NCBI RefSeq assembly: GCF_038900095.1
Contig: NZ_JBBMQQ010000010.1
Span: 114,484-178,483 of the forward strand
Length of the DNA stretch: 64,000 nt
Direction of reading: 5' to 3'
From: Hoeflea sp038900095
GTDB taxonomy: Bacteria; Pseudomonadota; Alphaproteobacteria; Rhizobiales; Rhizobiaceae
Each line of letters begins with the position of its first letter. Position 1 is the first letter of the stretch. Of this stretch, positions 44,536-56,696 are shown piece after piece. The notes below the pieces were generated by a model that saw nothing but the letters and a program-made list of their open reading frames with translations, searched no databases and was not told the DNA's origin. A program made the position numbers and the translations under genes.

Positions 44536-45417
44536 GTGAGCGACACGTTGCTGCAATCCACGCTTCGTGAACTGCGCACGCTGCTGTCCCGGCCCCGGCT
44601 CTGGCTGGTGTTTGCGCTGGTGGTTGCACTGTTCGTGCTGACCGGTCCGTTCGGCACCTATGAACGGCTCGCCTTTCCCACGCGGCTTGGCTACTGGCTG
44701 GTGCTGCACGCCGCCACCTGGGCCTGCGCGCTTGCCAGCATCTCGTTTTTCGATGCTGCACTGAGCACGCGCACGGCTTCGCGCATGATCCGGATGCTGG
44801 TCGGCGCCGCAGTCGCCGCCCTACCGGTGGGACTGGCGATCACCGTGATCAATCTCGCGCTGCTGATGCGGCCGCTCAATCTCGCCATGATCTCGGGCAA
44901 CATTCTCATCGCGCTGCCGATCTCCATCGCCTTTTCGCTGCTGACCTGGCTCAGCCTCAGCGCTGTGGAAAAATCGGACGCCGCGTTAGAGCCCGGTACC
45001 GGCAGCGCAGCCGCGCCGACCCCGCCCGCCCCATCCGCAGGCAATGTGGCGCAGGCGCTGCCCGCCTCCCCGGCCCAGGCTGACCGCCCGGCCCTGCTTG
45101 ATCGTTTGCCGGTAGCAAAGCGCGGAAGCCTCATCCGGCTCGAGGTGCAGGACCACTATGTGCTGGTTGTCACCACCAGCGGTACCGAATTGCTGCTGAT
45201 GCGGCTCGGCGACGCCATTGCCGAAACCGGCAGTGATGCCGGCCGGCAGATCCACCGTTCGCACTGGGTATCCGATGCCGGTGTAAAATCCGTCATCCGC
45301 GAGGGCGGCAAGAACCCGCGGCTCACCGTGGAAACCGCCGACGGCCAGCTGTTGCCGGTCAGCCGCAGCCATATGCAAGGCGTGCGAACCCGCTGGGGCG
45401 ACAGGATGAGAAGCTGA
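44536..45417 (+). CDS. Membrane-bound LytTR-type transcriptional regulator
   Basis: The protein has 293 residues starting at GTG 44536, with GGAG seven bases upstream. Four membrane helices (about 25-150) are followed by an Ala/Pro-rich linker (about 155-185) and a C-terminal LytTR DNA-binding domain (about 190-285: IRLEVQDHYVLVVTTSGTELLLMRLGDAI, then GRQIHRSHWVSDAGV). There is no receiver domain, so it is a one-component regulator that senses in or at the membrane. It faces the DUF2306 gene, the most likely target. Confidence 0.88.
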   Translation: MSDTLLQSTLRELRTLLSRPRLWLVFALVVALFVLTGPFGTYERLAFPTRLGYWLVLHAATWACALASISFFDAALSTRTASRMIRMLVGAAVAALPVGLAITVINLALLMRPLNLAMISGNILIALPISIAFSLLTWLSLSAVEKSDAALEPGTGSAAAPTPPAPSAGNVAQALPASPAQADRPALLDRLPVAKRGSLIRLEVQDHYVLVVTTSGTELLLMRLGDAIAETGSDAGRQIHRSHWVSDAGVKSVIREGGKNPRLTVETADGQLLPVSRSHMQGVRTRWGDRMRS

Positions 45418-45494
45418 ACGCTTGATCCCGATCATGGCGCGGGCGATCCGCCTGGGCCAGCATCACCCAAGGACAAACACAGCGAGCACGACCA

Positions 45495-45863
45495 ATGACA
45501 ATCAGCCGATCTTCAAGCAGAGCAGCATTCATCGGTTTTGCCGGTGCCCGCACCCTCATGCTCGCGGCCCTGCTCCTGCCGATGGCGCCAACCAATGCCC
45601 TGGCAGACACCGCGGCCGTCAAGCGTGGTCAGAAGGTGGTCGATGAATGGTGCCGCGACTGCCATGTCCGCGAAGGCCAGAAACTCACCGCCGACATGGC
45701 GCCGCCTTACTCGGCAATTGTTGCGATTGAAGGCCGCGACCGCGCCTGGTTCGAAGCCTTCCTCGAAGCCGACCACTTTCCCATGACCACCTTCCGCCTG
45801 TTCGATCACGAGAAGGCCGACGTGGTGGAATGGCTACTGGACTTGCAGAAAAAGCAGAAATAG
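45495..45863 (+). CDS. Small periplasmic c-type cytochrome
   Basis: The protein has 122 residues with a signal peptide (about 1-38, ending NALA-DT). The haem c attachment motif CRDCH puts thioether cysteines at C53 and C56 with H57 as axial ligand; the likely distal ligand is M97 (FPMTTF). It is a single-haem class I cytochrome used as electron shuttle. It lies 77 bases after the LytTR gene on the same strand and could be part of the same transcript. Confidence 0.88.
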   Translation: MTISRSSSRAAFIGFAGARTLMLAALLLPMAPTNALADTAAVKRGQKVVDEWCRDCHVREGQKLTADMAPPYSAIVAIEGRDRAWFEAFLEADHFPMTTFRLFDHEKADVVEWLLDLQKKQK

Positions 45864-45932
45864 CACGGCCGTACAAACCGGCCTGGCAGCCGCGTCATTG
45901 ACGCGCTTGCGGTCTCTGCACAGCCTGAAGGT

Positions 45933-47132
45933 TCAGGTCGAAGGGCTTGCGGATTGCCGGGTCCGGAATTCAAACAGCAACAGGCCCAATCCGATGCTCA
46001 GGAGTATCGGCGTCACCGACAGTCCGAGGTTCGCGGCCAGCGACCATTGCAGCAACGGCAACATCGCAATCAGGTAGAAAAGCAATTGCTGCGGCCCCAT
46101 GGACGACGTAGGCCGCCGCAGCCGCCAGGCCCACAAGGCGGCCAGCGCCGATAGCGCGCCAAGATCATAGGACAGCGAATAGGGCGTGATCAGCAGGCTG
46201 GCGATGACAAGGCAGAGCGAGCGCGCGTCCTTGTCCGGCGCGAGAAAAAGACTGAGGCCATAGGCGGCCAGCACGACAATTGCGAAACCGATGTGAATGG
46301 GCAGAGCCACGGCCGCATCCACTCCCTCCAGACGCAGCGCCCCGTAGAGAGAAAGCAACAGTTGCAGGAAGCTGCCTCCGAGTTCGCGCATGACAAAGGC
46401 CTGATACGGGATGGTCTCGGTGATGTATCCCGTCCAGGCCTCAATCCCGAACACAAGTGACGAGATCAGCACAAGTGCTGCAGCCGTCATACTGGCGCTG
46501 AGGATCACAATCCAGCGGCGTTCGTAAAGCAGCAGCAGCGGCAGCAACAGCCCCAGTTGCGGCTTGATCGTCAGAAGCCCGATGGCAAGCCCCGCCAGCC
46601 AGGGACGGCTGTCTCGCAGGCCGAGCCCGTAAAGCATCAGCGCTCCGATCAGGAACCCGTTCTGGGCGTAGATGATGTTGGCGCAGATGAATGGAACGAG
46701 GAATAGCGCCACATTTGCCTCGACCCGCCCGGCAACGACCGATACCGCATGCAGATAGACGATCAATGTGACCACCAGAAACACCGCAAGCGACAGGCTG
46801 TAGGGCATCAGCCCCAGCGGCCACATCAACAAAAGGTAGCTTGGCGGGTAACTCCAGCTGCGCCAGGGCGCATCCGGACCGAACACCGCCTGCATCTGGG
46901 CAAAATACACCTCGTGCCCGCGAAACAGGTCCAGCACATCGCCGCTGAGTATCAGCCGGGACGCAATCCAGTAGTTTGCGAAATCACGGTCCGTGGAGAT
47001 GATCCAGTCCCCCCCGGACGGGCCGAGCCAATTGAGCAGCAGCGCCGCAAGGACAACACAACCGGCACCGGCGCCGACAAGCAAAAGCGGAGCGTTGCGC
47101 GTAAGCACTGGTCTGACCGGATTGTTGCCCAA
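45933..47132 (-). CDS. GT87-family (DUF2029) polyprenol-phosphate-sugar mannosyltransferase-like membrane protein
   Basis: The protein has about 399 residues and some ten to eleven membrane helices. The motifs DFANYWIASRLILSGD near the N terminus and SYPPSYLLLMWPLGLMPY are typical for the GT-C-type family 87, whose known members transfer mannose from polyprenyl-phosphate in the periplasm. The opening aspartate of DFANYW is the proposed catalytic residue. The only start near the conserved region is TTG 47132 (or GTG 47108), so the N terminus is uncertain. It is downstream of an Aur1-like PAP2 gene on the same strand. Confidence 0.82.
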   Translation of the reverse strand: MGNNPVRPVLTRNAPLLLVGAGAGCVVLAALLLNWLGPSGGDWIISTDRDFANYWIASRLILSGDVLDLFRGHEVYFAQMQAVFGPDAPWRSWSYPPSYLLLMWPLGLMPYSLSLAVFLVVTLIVYLHAVSVVAGRVEANVALFLVPFICANIIYAQNGFLIGALMLYGLGLRDSRPWLAGLAIGLLTIKPQLGLLLPLLLLYERRWIVILSASMTAAALVLISSLVFGIEAWTGYITETIPYQAFVMRELGGSFLQLLLSLYGALRLEGVDAAVALPIHIGFAIVVLAAYGLSLFLAPDKDARSLCLVIASLLITPYSLSYDLGALSALAALWAWRLRRPTSSMGPQQLLFYLIAMLPLLQWSLAANLGLSVTPILLSIGLGLLLFEFRTRQSASPST

Positions 47133-47364
47133 CGTTGCTTCATCCCCGAATCATCCCGTGTCCGGCAGCAAGCCTAGCCACTCGGTGACAAAGGCAAAAG
47201 CTCGTTTCGAGACTTCGCCAGCGGCAACACGCCAACAAGCCTCGATTGCCATGAACGCGAGGGCAAGCCCCTCACCCATCGAAATGGCCAACGCTACCCG
47301 ATGAGCGGCAGCATCGAAGGCCGCGACCGTAAAAGGCCGGCTCGGCCGGCAGGAACATGCCGGT

Positions 47365-48456
47365 TCAGACCGTCGCAGTAAATGGAGGGGTGTAGGTTTT
47401 GTCCGTCCGGGTATCGGCGGCCTGCCGTCGGAACAGCTTTGCCGACAGGTAATAGGCCAGCGTAACGACGATGATCGAGACATAGCCGTCGACCGCGTAG
47501 TGCCAGCCAAGATAGACCGAGCTCGCCTGCACGAAACCGACATAGGCAAACGCCAGGATCCCGAGCCGCCGCGAATAGCTGGTCAGGAAGCAGGCATTCA
47601 TGGTGATCAGCCCGACATGGACACTCGGGAACGCAGAGATGCCGCCGCCTATACCCGGCTGGCGCAGCTTGTAGAGCTCCCACAGGTGATCCTGAAACAT
47701 GGCAGCGGAGTTGACCCAGTCGCTTTGCCCCAGGAATGCCAGCATCCCGGCGAAGCGGGCGTCATCGCCCGTCACACCGCCGTAGAAAGCCGGCCCGGCA
47801 GACAGAAAGAGACCTGCCAGCAGATTGCCGAGAACGATCCAGACGAACAGGAACATGGTCAGGTACTGCGCCCGCACCCTGTCGGCGCGCGGCGATGTCG
47901 CCACAAAGAACAGCGAGCCGAAACAGACGAGATGCCACAACACGTTGTAATTCACCTCAACGATGGTCCGCACCATCGGCTGCTGGGCAAACGCGTAGAG
48001 ATAACGCCAGGGCGCGATGCCGAAATGCAGGAACTCGTCCAGGTCCGCCAGATAGCGGTCATAGGGGAAACCGCCCTGAATGTTGGCAAAGGATATCTTG
48101 ATCGAGGTGAAGGTACCCTGAAACAAGGTGACCCCGACCATCAGCATCAGGCCCGATGCCAGCGCGGCAATGCGGGCACTGGAGTACGTCCGCTTGAACG
48201 CCAGCATCCGCCGGCTGTTGAAGCGAAACACGATGCGCGCCGCATCAAGCATGATCGCGGTTGCAGGCATCCAGCACAGAAACACCACGAACGAAGGTTC
48301 GATATAATCCGCATGCGCCGTCCGACCCAATTGGCCGAACTCAAAAAGATAAACGAGACCGACCGCGGTATAGCCAATGACCACGGCGTAAAACCAGCTA
48401 TCTTCACGCAGCCGACGCCAGACACCTGCACTGAAACTCTTCAGCATGGCAATCAT
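47365..48456 (-). CDS. PAP2-family membrane protein (Aur1/inositol-phosphotransferase-like)
   Basis: The protein has 363 residues with about eight membrane helices. The second and third motifs of the PAP2 superfamily are present as GGGISAFPSVHVG (the SxxH histidine) and YLGWHYAVDGY (the catalytic H with D). This arrangement with PSVHVG and HYxxDG is that of the PAP2_3 group, which includes yeast Aur1 and bacterial inositol-phosphate or lipid head-group transferases. The reaction could be transfer or release of a lipid-linked phospho-group. Its neighbour downstream is the GT87 protein. Confidence 0.82.
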   Translation of the reverse strand: MIAMLKSFSAGVWRRLREDSWFYAVVIGYTAVGLVYLFEFGQLGRTAHADYIEPSFVVFLCWMPATAIMLDAARIVFRFNSRRMLAFKRTYSSARIAALASGLMLMVGVTLFQGTFTSIKISFANIQGGFPYDRYLADLDEFLHFGIAPWRYLYAFAQQPMVRTIVEVNYNVLWHLVCFGSLFFVATSPRADRVRAQYLTMFLFVWIVLGNLLAGLFLSAGPAFYGGVTGDDARFAGMLAFLGQSDWVNSAAMFQDHLWELYKLRQPGIGGGISAFPSVHVGLITMNACFLTSYSRRLGILAFAYVGFVQASSVYLGWHYAVDGYVSIIVVTLAYYLSAKLFRRQAADTRTDKTYTPPFTATV

Positions 48457-49001
48457 CGGAGATTCTTAACTTTACATACAATAGGTTGTGCATGGAAATT
48501 GCTACACCAGATTTAAAAAAGTGTTACGGAAGTGGAAATTCCGAGGTCCGGCCGGACCGGATGCGGCAAACCGTCAGCTCAGGATCAGGGTGGCAGACAA
48601 CCCTAAGGAAAGCCGGTTTTGCGAACCTCTTCCCCTGACGCCGGAAAAGCGATGGTGCGCATTTGGGTTGGCTCCACGGACCGTGGAAACGGGCAAGGCG
48701 GAAATGTCCGGGAACGTCCCGCATCACCGAATCTGCAGGCCGATCGTGCGCCGGTGATTTGCGCGCGCTGTCTTGTTTTCGGTCAGCCATCCAAACCTCG
48801 CCGTTTGATGCGCTCATTGCACCGGGCATGCGTCCCGAAGAGAACACTTTCCCCCAAACAATCCCGCTTTTGGGGTTTCGCGTTGCGCAACATTTCCCTA
48901 TAAGCCGCGTCTAGCCTCAGATTTTGCGCATGGCCTCTCCCGACCGGTGGTATCCGACGGGGAATTTTTTGCGCGAAGCCCGCACAACAGGGACCCGGAC
49001 C
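48457..49001. other. Intergenic region upstream of carB
   Basis: 545 bases. The left part carries the minus-strand promoter of the PAP2 gene in an AT-rich stretch (48470-48540); a perfect 14-bp palindrome GGTCCGGCCGGACC sits at 48545-48558. The right part has a good -10 for carB, TATAAG at 48899-48904, with a poor -35, which would give a leader of about 90 bases. No convincing gene. Confidence 0.5.
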
Positions 49002-52484
<3,483 letters not shown>

Positions 52485-52507
52485 GGCGGGTTGAGGGGAG
52501 TTGGGCA

Positions 52508-55249
52508 TTAACTTCCAAGCAGAGTGAGCACACCAACAAGAATGGTAGCTAGGGCAAAGCCGAGAATTTTCTGCATATGAAACAAGGCTTCTGCAAACGA
52601 ATTCTGGTGCTCAATCAGTTTGTGGCACTCTTTGAATTCGATCAGTGGAAATGTGTTTTCTACGGAATACCATAGCTTGGCCTGAAATCCGGCAAGTTCC
52701 GGGGCCCTGCTGACCCGCGCCACCAACACCCCTGCCATCACGAGGCCACCAAACCACCAAAGGACCCTGACCGGTTTGTAACCATGGCCTATCACAAGGT
52801 TTGATGCGAAGAGCAGAATTTTCTCGGACACCGGCGTCGTATCCGCGCGTCGCCGATATTCGTAGCGAGCATGGCGGACATAATGAGCAGAGTTCTCGGC
52901 TCCAGAATTCTCCAATGCGTCGGCGAGTTGCTTGTAGGGCTGTGGATCATAGCGCTTGTCATGATCTCTTTGCGAATTCTCGATCCACTCCACTAGTAAG
53001 CGTGGATCTGCATCGGCCATATTGGTGCTATCCCCTTCCATTTCAGCATACAAACCGCCAAGTCGATCATAGCGTAATCCCGTCAGATCCGTATTGACCC
53101 AACTGCCATCTTCGCGCTGCCATGCATGCAATTCTGCCTGCAACGCCTGCACTCTTGTATTCCGGAATATGAGATCCGCCTCATCACCCCATGTCGGTCG
53201 TCCGTGGGCCTCGGCTGGAGATGATATCAGAATTTCGTCGCCGACACTTGCGTCAGTAAGATCGATAGTACCGTCAAATCGACTTGCACCAAATTGCAAG
53301 TGGCTGCCAATCCGGCTGGATATCAGGTTGATACGTTTCATAAAGTGAGAGTTTCCACGCAGGAAAAAACTCTGTCCCACGTTGACACCATCGGCGATGA
53401 TCTCACCTTCAAAAATTGAACCGCTAGCTGTTAGATTTCCACCAATTCTCGAATTACGCAGATTGATATTCTTTCTGAACTTTGCTCCAGCGCGCAAAAA
53501 AAGGTTGCTCCCCAAATTTGCGTAGTTACCAACAAATTCATCTTCGAAAGTCGAACCGTCAGCTTCCAAATTGACATCGATTTTAGCATAGCCAAAATTG
53601 ACCCTGCCCTTGAAAATCGCGCCGCCGCGAAGAAATACACTGCGACCAACATCCAAGGCATCGCAATCAAACTCACCTTCGAAAGTCGAACCCGTAGCTT
53701 CCAGATTGACCCCAATCCGTGCCCTGCCGAAGTTAACCCTGTCCTTGAAAGTTGCGCCGCCGCGAAGAAATACACCGCCATGGACTCTTAAAGCATCGGC
53801 ACTAAATTCACCTTCGAAAGTCGACCCTGTTGCATCCAAATTGATATCAATCGTAGCATTTCCGAAGTTAACCCTATCCTTGAAAGTTGCGCCGTTGCGG
53901 AGAAATACACTGCCATGGACTCTTAAAGCATCGCCATTAAACTCACCTTCAAAAGTCGACCCAGTCGCTTCCAAATTGACGTCAACCTCAGCATTGCCAA
54001 AGTTGACCCTGCCTTTGAAGGTTGTGCCGCCGCGAAGAAATACACTGCCCTGTACTTTTAGAGTGTCGCCTTTTAGTTCACCTTCGAATGTCGATCCAAT
54101 AGCATCCAGAATACCACCAATTTTGGCACCCCTTAGGATGACGGCACTTTTGAACACCGCGCCTCCACGCAGAAAAAGACTGCCGTCAACACTCAAGCCG
54201 TTACCATTAAACTCATCTTCAAACCTCGATCCATCAGCTTCTAGATTCAAACCAATATTCGCATTGATCAAATTGATCTTGTCCTTAAATGTCGCACCAC
54301 CACGCAGAAAAAGACTGCCCCCAACATCCATGGCACCGCCATCAAGCGTACCTTCGAATCTAGATCCGTCAGCTTCCAAATTGCCGTCAATTTTAGCCCC
54401 CCTTAGGAGGACGGTGTTTTTAAAGACCCCGCCACCACGCAGAAAAAGACTGCCCCCAACACTCAAGCCGTTACCTTTAAACTCATCTTCGAACCTCGAT
54501 CCATCAGCTTCTAGATTCAAACCAATATTCGCATTGATCAAATTGATCTTATCCTTAAATGTCGCACCACCACGCAGAAAAAGACTGCCCCCAACATTCA
54601 AGCCGTTACCATTAATCTCATTTTCGAAAGTCGATCCGGTCGCTTCCAAATTACTACCAATATGGGCCCTACCCAGGTCGACCTTACCAATGAACTTCGC
54701 ACCACCGCGAAGGAAGAGATAATCCTCGACATTCAAATTATCGCCATTAAAGGCGCCTTCAATTCTTGAACCACTCAATCCAAAACTGCGATTAAATCTC
54801 GCGGATTGCGCATTGATACCATCCAGAAAATGCACATTATTGAAGAAAACAGCCGGATGTATCTTGCGATAGCTAAGATTCAGTTGGCTTGTTATCTGAG
54901 CGCAACTGATGGAGAATCTTGGGCGCACCATATAAGCGCCAGAAGCAAGAGCGCCGAGGATGCGCTCCAGAAACTCGCCTCCGACTTTCCTGTGTTCGGG
55001 CACCTCCCCTTCAATCTCAGCTGGGTTGCAAGGCAAATCCTCACTATCCCACCAGCTCAGGTCGATGTTGATCACATGCTCATCGCAGATCTGGGCCGAG
55101 ATGAACTGCTCAGCCTCAGTTTCGACCATCAGTCCTGGTAAAAATGATTTGCAGTCCAGGACCGCACCTTCTTGAGCCGCTGCTGGAGACAAAAATAGCG
55201 AAGCGGTTGCCAATGACATGAGAAAGAAGAATGCAAATACTCGATTCAT
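52508..55249 (-). CDS. Secreted, membrane-anchored 45-residue-repeat protein (beta-solenoid type), function unknown
   Basis: From ATG 55249 (GGGGG about eight bases upstream) the protein has 913 residues. Order: Sec signal peptide (about 1-25), a cysteine-containing N-terminal domain (about 30-165), eleven full repeats of exactly 45 residues, a C-terminal domain with DLTGLRYDRLGGLYAEM and PYKQLADALENSGAENSAHYV, then two membrane helices (VLWWFGGLVMAGVLVARV and ILGFALATILVGVLTLLG). Each repeat reads roughly GStFEGEF.g.aL.V.GsvFLRgGatFk..vnf..A.I..NLea, with hydrophobics alternating as in a beta-solenoid, related to but distinct from pentapeptide repeats. The C-terminal part resembles that of large proteins annotated as pentapeptide-like or 'membrane-associated oxidoreductase'; no redox motif is visible. 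The gene is much AT-richer than its neighbours. Confidence 0.8.
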   Translation of the reverse strand: MNRVFAFFFLMSLATASLFLSPAAAQEGAVLDCKSFLPGLMVETEAEQFISAQICDEHVINIDLSWWDSEDLPCNPAEIEGEVPEHRKVGGEFLERILGALASGAYMVRPRFSISCAQITSQLNLSYRKIHPAVFFNNVHFLDGINAQSARFNRSFGLSGSRIEGAFNGDNLNVEDYLFLRGGAKFIGKVDLGRAHIGSNLEATGSTFENEINGNGLNVGGSLFLRGGATFKDKINLINANIGLNLEADGSRFEDEFKGNGLSVGGSLFLRGGGVFKNTVLLRGAKIDGNLEADGSRFEGTLDGGAMDVGGSLFLRGGATFKDKINLINANIGLNLEADGSRFEDEFNGNGLSVDGSLFLRGGAVFKSAVILRGAKIGGILDAIGSTFEGELKGDTLKVQGSVFLRGGTTFKGRVNFGNAEVDVNLEATGSTFEGEFNGDALRVHGSVFLRNGATFKDRVNFGNATIDINLDATGSTFEGEFSADALRVHGGVFLRGGATFKDRVNFGRARIGVNLEATGSTFEGEFDCDALDVGRSVFLRGGAIFKGRVNFGYAKIDVNLEADGSTFEDEFVGNYANLGSNLFLRAGAKFRKNINLRNSRIGGNLTASGSIFEGEIIADGVNVGQSFFLRGNSHFMKRINLISSRIGSHLQFGASRFDGTIDLTDASVGDEILISSPAEAHGRPTWGDEADLIFRNTRVQALQAELHAWQREDGSWVNTDLTGLRYDRLGGLYAEMEGDSTNMADADPRLLVEWIENSQRDHDKRYDPQPYKQLADALENSGAENSAHYVRHARYEYRRRADTTPVSEKILLFASNLVIGHGYKPVRVLWWFGGLVMAGVLVARVSRAPELAGFQAKLWYSVENTFPLIEFKECHKLIEHQNSFAEALFHMQKILGFALATILVGVLTLLGS
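53288..54772 (-). repeat. Eleven tandem 135-bp coding repeats
   Basis: Starting at 54772 and going down, units begin every 135 bases without exception (54772, 54637, 54502 ... 53422) and encode 45-residue units 0-10; a degenerate twelfth begins at 53287. Units 1-2 and 3-4 form a near-copied 270-bp pair, and units 5-8 are close to one another, so the array has expanded by duplication. Confidence 0.9.
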
Positions 55250-55374
55250 GTGTGATCCCCCCACGATTCATGAAATAGAATCGAAGGAAATCACGCAAGC
55301 TGAAATTGTACTCACACGAATATTCGCCTTTTCGAATGATCAACACCAACACCAATACATGTCACTGAAATCGG

Positions 55375-56436
55375 TCACAAAGGCCCGTACGTTTCCCCCA
55401 CGCTCATCCCCTCGATCGTCGTCACCACCGGCGCATGGTCCGACGAGCGGTCCTTCGGCAGGCCGGCTTCGAAATGCGCGTCCAGCACCTCGGTCTTGAT
55501 CACTGTTCCGCGGCGGCGCGGGTTTTTCGGGTTGAGCCCGTTGGAGACCACGCAATAATCCAGCACCGAGCCGGAAATGATGCCGCCATGGGTGTTGGGC
55601 CGGGACAGCCCCTGCATCACCACTAGGTTGAAGCTGTCATAGAGCTTGTAGACATGCTTAAGATAGGCGAACGCCTCGGGGATCGCATCGGCCGCAACGC
55701 TGCCCCAGGACCAGACCCGGTCGGCCTGGGTCAGGATCGAGATCGTGTGCGAGCCCGGTGCCTCGTTGAGATCGCCCAGCAGGATCACCGGCGCATCCGG
55801 ATCGGCGTCGATCGATTGCCGGAACATGCGATAGATCGTGCCCGCTTCGGCGGCCCGCTTGGCCACCTGGTTCACGCCCGACATGGCCCGCGCCATGTAG
55901 GCGGCACGGATCTTGGCGTCCCAGTCTGAAAGCGCATCGATCTCGTCGTCATCGACAAAGGCGCCCTGCGATTTGAAGTGGCAGACAAAGAACCTCGTCT
56001 CGCCGATTCCCGGCAGGTCGATCACCGCATCGACCGGGGTACGGGAGAAATTGAAGTCATCATCGATCACCGTGTCGGCAGGCAGGCCGGCAACGCCAGA
56101 GAGCGGACGGACACTGACTAAGGGATGCCGCGAGGCGATTGCCACCGAGGCGTTGACATAGACCGCCGGGTCTTCCGGATCGAACAACGGGTGCCCGGTG
56201 CAGAAGAAATGCGGATACCCGTTCGCCGCCATCAGCTCTGCCAGTTCCTCATGCGAGACCACTTCCTGGAAGCCGATCACATCCGCATTCATCCGGGCCA
56301 CGACGCCGGCGATCCAGTCCTTCTTCTCCGTCCATTGCGCTGGCGAATAGGTCGCCGAGAGCTTTCGCTCATGCCAGAAAATGCCCGGCGCGGCGAAATG
56401 GTAAAGGTTGAATGTCGCAACTTTGACAGGGGCCAT
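55375..56436 (-). CDS. Endonuclease/exonuclease/phosphatase-family protein
   Basis: The protein has 353 residues and the DNase I-like EEP fold. Characteristic steps are VATFNLYHF (first strand, Asn), GFQEVVS (catalytic Glu), ETRFFVCHFKS (His), PVILLGDLNEAPGS (the GDLN Asp/Asn pair) and SDHAPVVTTI (the final Asp-His). These metal-dependent enzymes cut DNA, RNA, phospholipids or inositol phosphates; which one cannot be told. There is no signal peptide. GGAG lies six bases before ATG 56436. It separates the repeat protein from greA. Confidence 0.88.
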   Translation of the reverse strand: MAPVKVATFNLYHFAAPGIFWHERKLSATYSPAQWTEKKDWIAGVVARMNADVIGFQEVVSHEELAELMAANGYPHFFCTGHPLFDPEDPAVYVNASVAIASRHPLVSVRPLSGVAGLPADTVIDDDFNFSRTPVDAVIDLPGIGETRFFVCHFKSQGAFVDDDEIDALSDWDAKIRAAYMARAMSGVNQVAKRAAEAGTIYRMFRQSIDADPDAPVILLGDLNEAPGSHTISILTQADRVWSWGSVAADAIPEAFAYLKHVYKLYDSFNLVVMQGLSRPNTHGGIISGSVLDYCVVSNGLNPKNPRRRGTVIKTEVLDAHFEAGLPKDRSSDHAPVVTTIEGMSVGETYGPL

Positions 56437-56543
56437 GCCGCTCTCCGCTAAATCAGCACTTGTAATGCACCATCATGACACCGAAGTAGAACCGGGCAAA
56501 TTACCGCGTTTCGCACCCCGCCCGGAACAGCGGTTTGCCACCT

Positions 56544-56591
56544 CTTTTTTCAGGTGAATTTTGTTACCAAATTTGATAAGCCTGAAAAAAG
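56544..56591. promoter_or_regulatory. Long-armed hairpin in the greA leader
   Basis: CTTTTTTCAGG (56544-56554) is exactly complementary to CCTGAAAAAAG (56581-56591), with a 26-base AT-rich loop. It ends 105 bases before the greA start. It may be an attenuator or terminator in the leader, or the site of the greA promoter. Confidence 0.55.
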
Positions 56592-56696
56592 AAACTCTGG
56601 AACGGCTCCGAAGCATCCGCCTCGGGGTGCGTTTTATTTTTGTGTCCTGCCGCCGGTGATACTGGCGTCAGGACGAAATAGACAAGGAAAAGACTG

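Noticed and set aside
48924..49001. 26-codon N-terminal extension of CarB
   Set aside because: CarB proteins begin at MPKRTDIKSILIIGAGPI; the extra codons are likely leader.
53288..54772. Regular direct repeats that could suggest a CRISPR array
   Set aside because: The period is 135 bases, the spacers are not unique, and the reading frame runs through all units; these are coding repeats.
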